Shown here piece by piece: positions 26,295-34,655 of a stretch of 42,788 nt of DNA. The DNA lies in NCBI GenBank assembly GCA_902559935.1, contig CACEJN010000008.1, forward strand, positions 1 to 42,788, read 5' to 3'. The notes under the pieces were generated by a model. It did not search any database. It saw only the letters and a list, made by a program, of their open reading frames with translations, and was not told the DNA's origin. A program made the position numbers and the translations under genes. The DNA is from an uncultured Pelagibacteraceae bacterium. Its GTDB lineage: Bacteria; Pseudomonadota; Alphaproteobacteria; Pelagibacterales; Pelagibacteraceae. Within the stretch, counting starts at the first letter, position 1; every line of letters starts with the position of its first letter.

Positions 26295-26608
26295 CCCTCA
26301 CTGCAATAATTTTTGCTGGAATATTAACTTACTTAACTAGAATGACTATGATCGCTTTAATAAATAGAGATATGTTGGGAGATAAAATTAAAGCAGTGTT
26401 GGAATATGTTCCTTCTGCAGTATTTCCAGCAATAATATTTCCAGGAATATTTATAAATGATTTTGGAAATTTTATAGATATGAATGATCCTAAAATATTT
26501 GGAGCATTAGTTGCTGTAATTGTAGGTTATTTTTCAAAAAATATTATTGCAACAATTTCAGCTGGATTAGTTTCTTATTGGTTTTTAATATTTGTTGTCT
26601 TTAATTAG
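26291..26608 (+). CDS. azlD: AzlD-family small membrane subunit
   Basis: The 105-aa protein with four hydrophobic segments follows the AzlD pattern: an N-terminal AGILTYLTRM segment, LEYVPSAVFPAIIFPGIF, and GALVAVIVGYFSKNIIATISAGLVSYW. It is the obligate small partner of AzlC. It overlaps azlC by 4 bp at its start and the convergent dioxygenase gene by 8 bp at its end. Confidence 0.9.
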   Translation: MTLTAIIFAGILTYLTRMTMIALINRDMLGDKIKAVLEYVPSAVFPAIIFPGIFINDFGNFIDMNDPKIFGALVAVIVGYFSKNIIATISAGLVSYWFLIFVVFN

Positions 26609-27284
26609 CGCCTAATTTTATATTTCTACTTACATTGATATCTATTAATTTTGGTTTTGCTAAATTAAGATTTGACATAAGTTCGACATACTCCTCAACA
26701 TTTTTAACCTGCAACCTTGGATTAAATTTTTTTTCATTACCAATTGTACTAGATTCTTTGCCGTTATAATCATGACCAGGATACAAAATTGTATCCTCAG
26801 GTAATTTTAACAATCTATTAAAGATTGAATTGTAAGCATCTTTTGAACTTCCGTTTTGAAAATCTGTTCTACCGGTGCCATTAATTAAAAGAGTGTCTCC
26901 TGAAAATAAATAGTTCTTCATTAAGAAACTATAACTGTCAGAAGTATGACCAGGTGTATACATCGCTTTGATTTCTATTTGGTCAATTTTTATTATTTCA
27001 TCATCTTTTACTTTAATTTCTACAGTATCAGCAGGGGTGTGTTCCCCCATTAGCGTAGAGCAATTTGTTGCTAGTTTAAGTTTGCTCGCACCAGTTACAT
27101 GATCAGCATGAATATGGGTATCTATTACCTTAACTAGTTTTAAATCTAATTCTTGGAGTAACTTAATGTAGCTTTCAACATTCTCAATTACTGGATCAAT
27201 TATGACTGCCTCGCGACCTTTTGCCGATGCAATTAAATAAGTGTATGTCGACGATTTGTTATCGAATACTTGCCTAAAAATCAT
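26601..27284 (-). CDS. ETHE1-like persulfide (sulfur) dioxygenase, metallo-beta-lactamase fold
   Basis: The 227-aa protein has the MBL metal motif DTHIHADHVTG, the second histidine in TPGHTSDSY and the aspartate in SGDTLLINGTGRTDFQNGSS. The RTDFQ and YPGHDYNGKESSTIGNEKK features separate persulfide dioxygenases from glyoxalase II. It oxidises glutathione persulfide to sulfite with a single non-heme iron. In a cell living on reduced organosulfur compounds this would handle sulfane sulfur. Its 3' end overlaps azlD by 8 bp. It is divergent from the DUF4396 gene across 22 bp. Confidence 0.9.
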   Translation of the reverse strand: MIFRQVFDNKSSTYTYLIASAKGREAVIIDPVIENVESYIKLLQELDLKLVKVIDTHIHADHVTGASKLKLATNCSTLMGEHTPADTVEIKVKDDEIIKIDQIEIKAMYTPGHTSDSYSFLMKNYLFSGDTLLINGTGRTDFQNGSSKDAYNSIFNRLLKLPEDTILYPGHDYNGKESSTIGNEKKFNPRLQVKNVEEYVELMSNLNLAKPKLIDINVSRNIKLGAN

Positions 27285-27306
27285 TTATTATTAATATCAA
27301 ATTATA

Positions 27307-27744
27307 ATGAATACCTCTACATTTCATTGGTCTTGTAGACATACCTGGAAAACAAGCGCAAAAAATACAGCTTGGTGTGTACTAGGTTGTGCGATTGGAG
27401 ATTTTGGAACAATATTATTTTTTCAATTAACTCAAATTCCTTTTCCAGTTTTAGGAATAATGATTTTAGCAATCATTAACGGATTGATCACAAGTATTAT
27501 TTTAGAAACAATAATTTTAATGACACAAAATTTTAATTTTGTTAACGCATTCAAAACAGCTTGTGGTATGAGTTTAATTTCAATGATTAGTATGGAAATT
27601 ATGATGAATTTAACTGACTATGTTTTAACTGGAGGCGCAATTTTAACATGGTGGGTGGTGCCAATAATGCTGATTGTAGGTTTTTTAACTCCCTGGCCTT
27701 ATAATTATTGGAGATTAAAAAAGTTTGGAATTGCTTGTCATTAA
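27307..27744 (+). CDS. DUF4396-family membrane protein
   Basis: The 145-aa protein has about four hydrophobic helices. The family pattern is clear: a W/H-rich start (FHWSCRHTWKTSAKNTAWCVLGCAIGDFGTI), a central run of methionines and isoleucines, and LTPWPYNYWRLKKFG at the end. Function is unknown; the conserved His, Cys and Met residues hint at metal handling, which is inference. It is divergent from the persulfide dioxygenase and convergent with cytochrome b561, with 2 bp between the stop codons. Confidence 0.8.
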   Translation: MNTSTFHWSCRHTWKTSAKNTAWCVLGCAIGDFGTILFFQLTQIPFPVLGIMILAIINGLITSIILETIILMTQNFNFVNAFKTACGMSLISMISMEIMMNLTDYVLTGGAILTWWVVPIMLIVGFLTPWPYNYWRLKKFGIACH

Positions 27745-27746
27745 GA

Positions 27747-28274
27747 TTAAAGAATTCTTTTTAATAAATTGTCCCCAAAAAATAGTTTGTGAATAATAAC
27801 AGCAGTTATATGAAGTGCTATTAAACCAATAAGGGTATAATTTGAAAGAATATGAATTTCATAAAACTGATCTGCTAAATCAAAATTTTCATTAATTTGA
27901 ATTTCTCTAAACAATATTGTTAATGTTTCTCCGTTAAATAATTTTTTTAAAATTCCCGAAATTGTTATTGCTAAAATAGTAACATATAAAAGCACATGAT
28001 TCATCTTTGCGAGAAATCTTTGTCCTTTAAAAATACTTGGATCTAATTTTGGAGTTGGGTTAAGTATATTATTTATTAACCTTATTATTATTATATAAAA
28101 AACAGTTAAACCTAACGTAACGTGAATATCTTCAATAGTTATTCTTTGATCACCAAAATCTAAATCAACTAGGTAAAAACCTAAAGGTATTTGTATAAAA
28201 AGAATAATAGCGCTGAGCCAATGTAACGCTTTTGAGATAATGCCATACTCTGTTAGGGTATTTGTTACATGCAT
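27747..28274 (-). CDS. Cytochrome b561-family membrane protein
   Basis: The 175-aa protein has four transmembrane helices and the cytochrome b561 pattern: YGIISKALHWLSAIILF with the first haem histidine, IEDIHVTLGLTVFYIIIIRL, KMNHVLLYVTILAITISG, and YEIHILSNYTLIGLIALHITAVIIHKLF with the paired late histidines. It would move electrons between the quinone pool and a periplasmic partner. The start codon lies in an ATGCAT palindrome shared with the divergent cytochrome c' gene, a natural redox partner. Confidence 0.88.
   Translation of the reverse strand: MHVTNTLTEYGIISKALHWLSAIILFIQIPLGFYLVDLDFGDQRITIEDIHVTLGLTVFYIIIIRLINNILNPTPKLDPSIFKGQRFLAKMNHVLLYVTILAITISGILKKLFNGETLTILFREIQINENFDLADQFYEIHILSNYTLIGLIALHITAVIIHKLFFGDNLLKRIL
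28269..28274. other. Shared ATGCAT start-codon palindrome for two divergent genes
   Basis: The hexamer ATGCAT reads ATG-CAT on both strands. The plus strand begins the cytochrome c' gene (M-H-N-L) and the minus strand begins cytochrome b561 (M-H-V-T). Each leader and ribosome site must therefore lie inside the coding region of the other gene. Both starts are the best available: one gives a proper signal peptide, the other a proper b561 N-terminus. Confidence 0.6.
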
Positions 28275-28736
28275 AATTTATTTAATCACATAAAAAAATA
28301 TATTAAAATAATTTTATTCTCAATTATAAGCCTATTTTTCGTCTCATCTAGTAATGCTGAGTTAACAGTTGAAGATATTATTAAAAGTAGACAAGCATTG
28401 TTTAGTAAAAACTATAGTACAGCTAAAAGGGTTCAAGCTTTCTCTTCAAAAGGAGACTTTGAAAAAGCAAAAAAACTAATAATAGAAATGAGTGAAAATT
28501 ATAAAGTTTTAATAGATCTATTTCCTGAAAATACTCAAGAGGGTTTTGATACTGAAGCTTTATTAACAATTTGGGATGAAAAAGACGACTTCAATGCATT
28601 AATGCAAAAAGCCTCTGATGATATGATAAAACTTACATCTGTAATTGAAAATGCCGAAGATATAAGAGGCACTCTGAAACAATTTATGTGGAGTAATTGT
28701 AAAGCTTGCCATAATAGGTATAGAGAAGAACACTAA
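28269..28736 (+). CDS. Cytochrome c' family protein
   Basis: The 155-aa exported protein has a signal peptide up to about SSSNA-ELTVEDII, then a four-helix-bundle-like charged sequence. The C-terminal haem motif C144-K-A-C147-H148 lies in SNCKACHNRYREEH. A C-terminal CxxCH after a helical bundle starting with an R-x-A-L-F-like segment is the cytochrome c' layout. Possible roles are NO binding or electron transfer in the periplasm. It is divergent from cytochrome b561 on the same six bases, implying co-regulation. Confidence 0.87.
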   Translation: MHNLFNHIKKYIKIILFSIISLFFVSSSNAELTVEDIIKSRQALFSKNYSTAKRVQAFSSKGDFEKAKKLIIEMSENYKVLIDLFPENTQEGFDTEALLTIWDEKDDFNALMQKASDDMIKLTSVIENAEDIRGTLKQFMWSNCKACHNRYREEH

Positions 28737-28751
28737 TTACTAATATTAAAG

Positions 28752-29279
28752 ATGATTCCTCAAAAAGTTAAAGATCATATTGAAGAATATATTAGCCAAG
28801 AAGTTTACGTTCAAATTGCTATAATTAAGGGTAAAGAAAAGGTTTCAACAGAAACAGCTATTGATAAATATTTTAACACAAATCATTTTAGAGATTTTTC
28901 AGAGGGTAAACCTTATTTTCATTTCATTGATGGATTAAGAGATAAATGCCTTGGAAAACTTAAGAATTCTCCTATGAGAGAAAAGGAAACTGAAGACGAG
29001 ACCATAAAATTATTGCAGAAAAAACTTAATGATTTAAGCGATGATGAGCTTGAAGACACTTTTTGGGAAATAGAAACAGGAGAATTTTTTTCAGGAGAGC
29101 AAATAATAGAATTAGAAAAAAGTTGCAGTGAATTAATTAAAGAGCTTAATCTTTCAAATAAAAATAAAAAAGAAGTTCAAAAAACTATCATGAGTTTTTG
29201 TGAAAACTATGAAAAGTTGTGTCAAAAAAAATACCCAGATGCTCCACTTCCACTAGAAATATTAAAATCAGTAAATTAG
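28752..29279 (+). CDS. Hypothetical soluble protein, charged and helical
   Basis: The 175-aa protein lacks a signal peptide or membrane segment. It is rich in Glu, Lys and Asp with long helix-forming stretches, for example DDELEDTFWEIETGEFFSGEQ, and a C-terminal helical part with two cysteines (SFCENYEKLCQKKYP) ending in DAPLPLEILK. I do not recognise the family. It lies 15 bp after the cytochrome c' gene on the same strand and may share its transcript. Codon use looks like its neighbours and the ATG start has a modest AAAG upstream. Confidence 0.65.
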   Translation: MIPQKVKDHIEEYISQEVYVQIAIIKGKEKVSTETAIDKYFNTNHFRDFSEGKPYFHFIDGLRDKCLGKLKNSPMREKETEDETIKLLQKKLNDLSDDELEDTFWEIETGEFFSGEQIIELEKSCSELIKELNLSNKNKKEVQKTIMSFCENYEKLCQKKYPDAPLPLEILKSVN

Positions 29280-29285
29280 TTTTCA

Positions 29286-29330
29286 AAGGGTTCGCTCTTT
29301 AAGTGTATACCTAAAGAGCTCCCTTGTTTT
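29286..29330 (+). terminator. Hairpin with short U-run after the hypothetical gene
   Basis: AAGGG (29286-29290) pairs with CCCTT (29321-29325), and GCTCTTTA (29294-29301) pairs with TAAAGAGC (29312-29319), leaving a 10-nt loop. GTTTT follows. The 13-pair stem and four-T tail suit a modest intrinsic terminator for the plus-strand genes ending at 29279. A second small hairpin, CCTCT...AGAGG, follows at about 29332-29358. Confidence 0.55.
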
Positions 29331-29399
29331 GCCTCTTTGGCATTATAATCCCGAGAGGAATTTATTTTCGTTATATTTTTCAAATAAAAAGCTGTTCAG

Positions 29400-29429
29400 C
29401 TAAGTATCAGGTGGTGAAAGTAATAACAT
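29400..29429 (-). CDS. Possible nine-residue ORF MLLLSPPDT behind a strong ribosome site
   Basis: On the minus strand GAAGGAGG is followed by TTT and ATG, then TTA TTA CTT TCA CCA CCT GAT ACT TAG. The spacer is only 3 nt, shorter than usual. The sequence GGAGGT can pair with ACCACC inside the ORF (one mismatch), hiding the ribosome site. PPD is a known strong ribosome-slowing motif. There is no minus-strand gene close downstream, so a leader role is doubtful. It may be chance. Confidence 0.25.
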   Translation of the reverse strand: MLLLSPPDT

Positions 29430-29563
29430 AAACCTCCTTCTATAAAAAAGGTAATTATAATTTATACAATTTCAATTAATTTATTTTAGTTTTGTGTAAA
29501 TATATTTATTGAATACAACCTAGTGCTTTAGTAGATTCCCGCTAACTTAAGTTACTTCCTAAA

Positions 29564-30421
29564 TTATTTTTTATTAATTAATTCACTAATAAAATTTTCC
29601 CCGTAACCATCATCAACAGCTTTTTGGAAATAATTTTTATTAACTTCGGCAACTTTTTCAGCTTCAGGAAATTCTTTTAATAAATCTTGAATATAAGTTA
29701 GATCTTTTACAGAATTACTTGCCGTGAATTTAAATCCAGTAAAATCACCTTTTAACAGATTATCAAAAACTCTATTAAGTGCTGCAGAATTTCCAGAGCC
29801 AAGTTTTGCAACATCAAATACTTTTTTTAAATCTAAACCCATTTCAGTAGCGCTTTTAGCTAAATGATTAACTAAGGCAGCATTTCCAAGGGATAAAAAA
29901 TTATTTAATAGCTTAGATTTTGCTCCCATTCCAACGGGTCCAAAGTGAAAATATTCTTTACAGAAAAAATTAAAGTATGGCTCAGCAATTTTAAAATTTA
30001 CATCTGACGCTCCAACAATTCCTCCCAATATACCTTCCTCTGCTTGGACAGGTCCTCCCATTACAGGACATTCAACATAATTAATATTTTTTGCTTTGAA
30101 TATTTCTTCAGTTTCCATTGAGCCAGTTTTGTTGTGAGTAGTGATATCAATAATTAAAGTTTTACTATCTAAAATATCAGATATTTTTTCAGAAATTAAT
30201 TTTGCTATAGGAGTATTGGTAACACACATGAACATCGCATCTAAATTTTTAATGGAAAAATCTTCAAAAGATTTTACTTCTTCAGCTCCATCTCTAACAA
30301 TTTTATCAATTGGTTTTCTATTTTTATTTGCAATAACAAAGAGTTTATTTTTATGTTTTAAAATATTTTTAGCTATTCCATAGCCCATATATCCAACACC
30401 AATAAAACCTATATTTTTCAT
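29564..30421 (-). CDS. NAD(P)-dependent beta-hydroxyacid dehydrogenase (HIBADH/tartronate-semialdehyde reductase family), copy 1
   Basis: The 285-aa protein begins KNIGFIGVGYMGYGIAKNIL, the GxGxxG Rossmann motif of the family. ECPVMGGPVQAEEG replaces the usual DAPVSGG substrate loop, and KSKLLNNFLSLG carries the catalytic lysine. It reduces or oxidises a short 3-hydroxyacid or semialdehyde, such as tartronate semialdehyde or 3-hydroxyisobutyrate. The altered PVMGGP loop suggests a substrate different from the copy at 38707. It is downstream of an EamA permease and a UxaA-type dehydratase on the minus strand. Confidence 0.85.
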   Translation of the reverse strand: MKNIGFIGVGYMGYGIAKNILKHKNKLFVIANKNRKPIDKIVRDGAEEVKSFEDFSIKNLDAMFMCVTNTPIAKLISEKISDILDSKTLIIDITTHNKTGSMETEEIFKAKNINYVECPVMGGPVQAEEGILGGIVGASDVNFKIAEPYFNFFCKEYFHFGPVGMGAKSKLLNNFLSLGNAALVNHLAKSATEMGLDLKKVFDVAKLGSGNSAALNRVFDNLLKGDFTGFKFTASNSVKDLTYIQDLLKEFPEAEKVAEVNKNYFQKAVDDGYGENFISELINKK

Positions 30422-30435
30422 TTAAACCTTACTAT

Positions 30436-31302
30436 TTAACTTTTCTTTTTACCTTCTGTTCTTATGAACATAATACCAAAAACAATAATTCCTATCACAC
30501 CAACGATTTTATTATAATCAAACGGTACACCAAAAATTAAAAAATTAATAATTGTAGACCAAACTAATTGTGAGTATTGAAAATTAGTTACAAATGACAA
30601 ATTAGAAAGTTGTATCGCATAAATAATCAAAGAATGACTTACAAAACCTGCAACACCAAGAATTACTAAATAAAGCCAAAAGATATTCTTCTCTAATGGT
30701 ACCCAGTTAAAAACTATAAAAATACTAAAAATTATTGCGCCTAAAATTGAAGTATAAAATATAGCAGCAAATGGATCGTTATCTCCTGAAACAACTTTAG
30801 TAAAAAATTGATAAAGAGCCCAGCAAATTGGAGGAACAATAGGAAAAATTAAATCTAAACTAAATATTCTCATACTTGGACCCAGTGAATAAACAATCGA
30901 GCTAAAGCTCAATAACATTAAAAGTATACCCTTAGTACTTAAGATATCTTTTAGAAAATATGCTGAAAGTAACGAGACGATTAAAGGAGCTGTAAAGAAA
31001 ACAACATAAATATCTACTAAGTCAAATTTCTGTAAAGAATAAAACATAAACGAGGTAGCAGTGACCATTAATATTGATCTAATTATTTGGACTTTGAAAT
31101 TTTTTTTTAAATTTACTTTTGGTTTAAAAAGTAAAAAAAATATAATTAAAGATACCAAGTGAAAAAAAAATCTTCCCCAAATTGCTTGAGTAACCGGCAT
31201 TACGGTTCCAAGATATTTTGCTGTTGAATCCATACAAACAAACATAAAAAAACCACCAGCAGCTAATAAAATTACATTAATTAAGGATGTTTGTTGAGGC
31301 AC
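30436..31302 (-). CDS. EamA/DMT-family permease
   Basis: The 288-aa membrane protein has ten predicted helices in two EamA repeats. The first repeat includes MDSTAKYLGTVMPVTQAIWGRFF; the second includes PPICWALYQFFTKVVSGDNDPFAAIFYTS. A GTG start is used, with no clear ribosome site. DMT permeases carry many metabolites, often outward. It lies between the UxaA-type dehydratase and a hydroxyacid dehydrogenase with short gaps (12 and 14 bp), so the three are probably one transcript and it may carry a related acid. Confidence 0.85.
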   Translation of the reverse strand: MPQQTSLINVILLAAGGFFMFVCMDSTAKYLGTVMPVTQAIWGRFFFHLVSLIIFFLLFKPKVNLKKNFKVQIIRSILMVTATSFMFYSLQKFDLVDIYVVFFTAPLIVSLLSAYFLKDILSTKGILLMLLSFSSIVYSLGPSMRIFSLDLIFPIVPPICWALYQFFTKVVSGDNDPFAAIFYTSILGAIIFSIFIVFNWVPLEKNIFWLYLVILGVAGFVSHSLIIYAIQLSNLSFVTNFQYSQLVWSTIINFLIFGVPFDYNKIVGVIGIIVFGIMFIRTEGKKKS

Positions 31303-31314
31303 AGGAGAAATTAA

Positions 31315-32823
31315 TTACATTACAGCGCCTACTTGCCAAGGATTAAATTCCTCGTCGCCGTAACCATTGATTTCACTTTTTGTTTTATTTCCTGAAGCAG
31401 TATTAACAACTAATTCAAATATTTTTTGACCAACTTCCTCAACTTTTTCTTTTCCTTCAGCAATTGTACCGCAATTAATATCCATATCTTCAGACATTCT
31501 TTTGAACATCGCTGAATTTGTTGAAAGTTTTAAACTTGGAACTGGTTTGCAACCAAAGCAAGATCCACGCCCTGTTGTAAAACAAATAACATTAGCACCT
31601 GATGCAACTTGACCAGTAACAGATACAGGATCATAACCAGGAGAATCCATAAAATTAAAACCCTTTGTTTTAATTGGCTCAGCATAATCCAAAATATCAA
31701 CAAGATATGAGCTTCCTCCTTTAGCCACCGCTCCAAGAGATTTTTCTAAAATTGTAGTTAGTCCTCCTAATTTATTCCCTGGTCCTGGATTATTATCCAT
31801 GGTCCTATCATTAATTGAGGTATAATGTTTCCACCATTTTAGTTTTTCAATTAATTTGTTAACCACTTCTTTTGATACAGCTCTATTAATTAACAAGTGT
31901 TCAGCTCCATATATTTCTGGCGTTTCTGCAAGAATAGCACTCCCTCCTTTTTTAATTAAAATGTCTGCTGCTACACCTAGTGCTGGATTTGCTGTGATAC
32001 CTGAGTACCCATCAGATCCTCCACATTGTAACGCCAGATTTAAGTTGCTCACAGGTTGTGGAGACCGAAAAATTTTATTTGAATTATTTAATAAATTTTT
32101 TATTTCTGAAAGGACTTTATCGATAATTTTCTTAGTGCCACCTTGATCTTGAATATTAAGAAAATGTATTTTTTCGTTTTTTTTTGATGAGTTTTCAAAG
32201 AAACTTATTTGACAAGATTCACATCCTAATCCTATGATAAATATGTGAGAAAAATTTGGATGGTTTTTAAAACCATCGATTGTCCTAATTAATAATTGCA
32301 TACCTAAACTTTTATCTGAACCCATTCCACAACCTGTTGAGTGTGTAATTGGCACAACTCCGTCAATATTTGGATAATCTTTTAAAATATCTAAATACTT
32401 AATTTTCTCAACAATCATTTTTGTAACTGTTGCAGAGCAATTTACCGTACTTAATATTCCAATATAATTTCTTGTAGCGACCTGTCCATTGTCTCTTAGA
32501 ATTCCATTAAAAAAAGTGTCTGCTTTTTCGTCAATAATATGTTTTTTATCTGTAAATTTAAAATCTCTTTTGAACTCTTTAAACTCTAAGTTATGTGAAT
32601 GAACATGTTGTCCTGGTTTAATATCATCCAAAGCAAAACCAATAATTTGATTATATTTTATGATTGGTTCACCTTTTTTAATAGTTTTTAAACAAACTTT
32701 GTGTCCAAATGGGATTATATCGATAGTATTGATCTCATGTCCTTCAATTTTAGTTTTTTCTGGAATAATAAATTGGCTAACGCCCACATTGTCATTCTTG
32801 TTTAAAACTATTAGATTATTCAT
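31315..32823 (-). CDS. UxaA/GarD-family altronate/galactarate-type dehydratase
   Basis: Starting at the ATG at 32823, the protein has 502 aa: an N-terminal SAF domain (about 1-95, with HVHSHNLEF) and the large UxaA catalytic domain. The latter shows PITHSTGCGMGS, IIGLGCESCQ, LQCGGSDGYSGITANPALG, CFTTGRGSCFGCKPVPSLK and DINCGT, with cysteines expected to hold iron or an iron-sulfur site. It dehydrates a hexonate or aldarate. A longer start at 32859 (514 aa) is possible, but it leaves only 10 bp to the divergent gene. A TATAAT lies just before the chosen ATG, hinting at a leaderless message. Confidence 0.85.
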   Translation of the reverse strand: MNNLIVLNKNDNVGVSQFIIPEKTKIEGHEINTIDIIPFGHKVCLKTIKKGEPIIKYNQIIGFALDDIKPGQHVHSHNLEFKEFKRDFKFTDKKHIIDEKADTFFNGILRDNGQVATRNYIGILSTVNCSATVTKMIVEKIKYLDILKDYPNIDGVVPITHSTGCGMGSDKSLGMQLLIRTIDGFKNHPNFSHIFIIGLGCESCQISFFENSSKKNEKIHFLNIQDQGGTKKIIDKVLSEIKNLLNNSNKIFRSPQPVSNLNLALQCGGSDGYSGITANPALGVAADILIKKGGSAILAETPEIYGAEHLLINRAVSKEVVNKLIEKLKWWKHYTSINDRTMDNNPGPGNKLGGLTTILEKSLGAVAKGGSSYLVDILDYAEPIKTKGFNFMDSPGYDPVSVTGQVASGANVICFTTGRGSCFGCKPVPSLKLSTNSAMFKRMSEDMDINCGTIAEGKEKVEEVGQKIFELVVNTASGNKTKSEINGYGDEEFNPWQVGAVM

Positions 32824-32869
32824 AAATTTATTATATAACCAATAACTTAAACAAACCATTATTTAAATT

Positions 32870-34654
32870 ATGCCTAAAAAAAGAAAAAAGAGTTTTCGAA
32901 GTCAACAGTGGTTCAATAATCCAAAAAACCCTGACATGACGGCCTTATATCTAGAAAGGTATTTAAATTATGGTCTTACAAGAAAAGAATTACAATCTGG
33001 TAATCCAATTATAGGAATAGCGCAATCTGGTAGTGATCTATCTCCATGCAATAGACATTTCATGTCCTTGAGTAAAAGAATAAAAGATGGAATTAGAAGA
33101 GCAGGTGGCATACCAATGGAATTTCCTACTCACCCAATTCAAGAAACTGGAAAAAGACCGACAGCAATGTTGGATAGAAATCTTTCTTACTTGTCACTAG
33201 TTGAAGTTTTGTATGGATACCCAATTGATGGAGTTATCTTAACAACAGGATGTGATAAAACTACTCCAGCAGCTTTAATGGCAGCTGCTACAGTAAACAT
33301 TCCTGCAATAGTTTTATCAGGCGGTCCAATGTTAGATGGAGTTTATAAAGGAAAATTAGCTGGTTCAGGAATGGTAGTTTGGGAAGCGAGAAAAATGTTA
33401 GCTAAAGGAGAAATTAAATACGAAGAATTTATGGATATGGTTGCATCTTCTGCACCGAGTGCTGGACATTGTAATACAATGGGAACAGCTTCTTCAATGA
33501 ACTCTGTTGCTGAAGCATTAGGCATGTCTTTACCAGGGGGTGCAGTTATTCCAGCTCCTTATAGAGAAAGAGAACAAATTTCTTATGAAACAGGAAAAAG
33601 AATCGTTGGGATGGTTCATGAAGATTTAACCCCATCAAAAATTATGACACGTAAAGCTTTTGAAAATGCAGTCGTTGTTGCAAGTGCAATTGGTGGATCC
33701 AGTAATTGTACAGCTCATCTAAGTGCTATTGCAAAACATATGGGAATTAAATTTGATCTTTCTGATTGGCAAAAACTTGGGCACAACATTCCTTTATTGG
33801 TAAATTGCCAACCTGCAGGTGAATACTTAATGGAAAGTTTTCACAGAGCTGGAGCAATACCTGCGGTAATGAAAGAATTAATTAAAAACAAAAAAATTCA
33901 CACTAAAATTAAGACTGTTACAGGAAAGACTGTAGGAGAAAATTTAAGAAAGAAAGTTGATGTAAATAACAAAGTAATTAAATCATTTAAGAATGCGTTG
34001 ACTGAAAAAGCTGGTTTTTTAGTTATGAAAAGCAACTTTTTCTCATCTGCTATTATGAAAACATCTGTAATCAGTAAAGAATTTAGAGATCAATATTTAT
34101 CAAATCCTAAACACCCAAATGTTTTTGAATGTAAAGCTATAGTTTTTGAGGGTCCTGAGGATTATCATAAAAGACTTAATAATAAGAAGTTAAAAATAGA
34201 TGAAAACTCTCTATTAATTATTAGAGGTTGTGGACCTGTTGGTTATCCTGGGTCAGCTGAAGTAGTTAACATGCAACCACCAGACAGATTATTAAAAAAA
34301 GGAATAAGACATTTACCAACTTTGGGTGATGGAAGACAAAGTGGAACATCAGAGAGTCCATCAATTTTACATGTTTCACCAGAGTCTGCAGTAGGTGGAG
34401 ATTTAGGAATTGTTAAAACTTACGATAAAATAAAAATAGACTTAAATAAAAGAAGAGTTGATTTATTGATTTCTCAAGCTGAATTTAAAAAACGAAGAAA
34501 AAACAAAAAAGTATTTAAACCAAATAATCAAACTCCTTGGCAGGAAATATTTAGAAATACTGTTGGTCAATTGGATGATGGTGCATGTATTAATTCTCGA
34601 GGTAAATATTTAGACGTATCACATACCAAAGGTTTACCAAGAGATTCTCACTAA
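32870..34654 (+). CDS. IlvD/EDD-family sugar-acid dehydratase (arabonate/xylonate type)
   Basis: The 594-aa enzyme has the three cluster-binding cysteines of the family: C60 in SGSDLSPCNRHF, C128 in GCDKTTPAALM (its neighbour K129 is the usual carbamylated metal ligand) and C201 in GHCNTMGTASSMN. The SLPGGAVIPAPYRER loop and the late GCGPVGYPGSAEV and LPTLGDGRQSGTS complete the picture. It resembles pentonate dehydratases more than IlvD or Edd, so removal of water from an aldonic acid to the 2-keto-3-deoxy acid is likely. No ribosome site is apparent. It is divergent from the UxaA gene. Confidence 0.87.
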   Translation: MPKKRKKSFRSQQWFNNPKNPDMTALYLERYLNYGLTRKELQSGNPIIGIAQSGSDLSPCNRHFMSLSKRIKDGIRRAGGIPMEFPTHPIQETGKRPTAMLDRNLSYLSLVEVLYGYPIDGVILTTGCDKTTPAALMAAATVNIPAIVLSGGPMLDGVYKGKLAGSGMVVWEARKMLAKGEIKYEEFMDMVASSAPSAGHCNTMGTASSMNSVAEALGMSLPGGAVIPAPYREREQISYETGKRIVGMVHEDLTPSKIMTRKAFENAVVVASAIGGSSNCTAHLSAIAKHMGIKFDLSDWQKLGHNIPLLVNCQPAGEYLMESFHRAGAIPAVMKELIKNKKIHTKIKTVTGKTVGENLRKKVDVNNKVIKSFKNALTEKAGFLVMKSNFFSSAIMKTSVISKEFRDQYLSNPKHPNVFECKAIVFEGPEDYHKRLNNKKLKIDENSLLIIRGCGPVGYPGSAEVVNMQPPDRLLKKGIRHLPTLGDGRQSGTSESPSILHVSPESAVGGDLGIVKTYDKIKIDLNKRRVDLLISQAEFKKRRKNKKVFKPNNQTPWQEIFRNTVGQLDDGACINSRGKYLDVSHTKGLPRDSH

Positions 34655-34655
34655 T

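Larger units (their letters stand above)
29280..29563. other. Longest intergenic stretch: hairpins and possible short transcript
   Basis: Between two convergent genes lie 284 bp. The plus-strand half holds two hairpins. The minus strand holds a strong GAAGGAGG at 29440-29433, a nine-residue ORF (29429-29400) and a weak hairpin with a T-run at 29401-29382. Remaining bases (about 29445-29563) are simple AT-rich DNA containing TATAAT-like words on the minus strand but nothing else I can identify. A small noncoding RNA is possible. Confidence 0.4.

Noticed and set aside
32824..32859. Longer N-terminus of the UxaA-type dehydratase (MVCLSYWLYNKF)
   Set aside because: It leaves only 10 bp to the divergent gene, covers the likely promoter and is not needed for the SAF domain.
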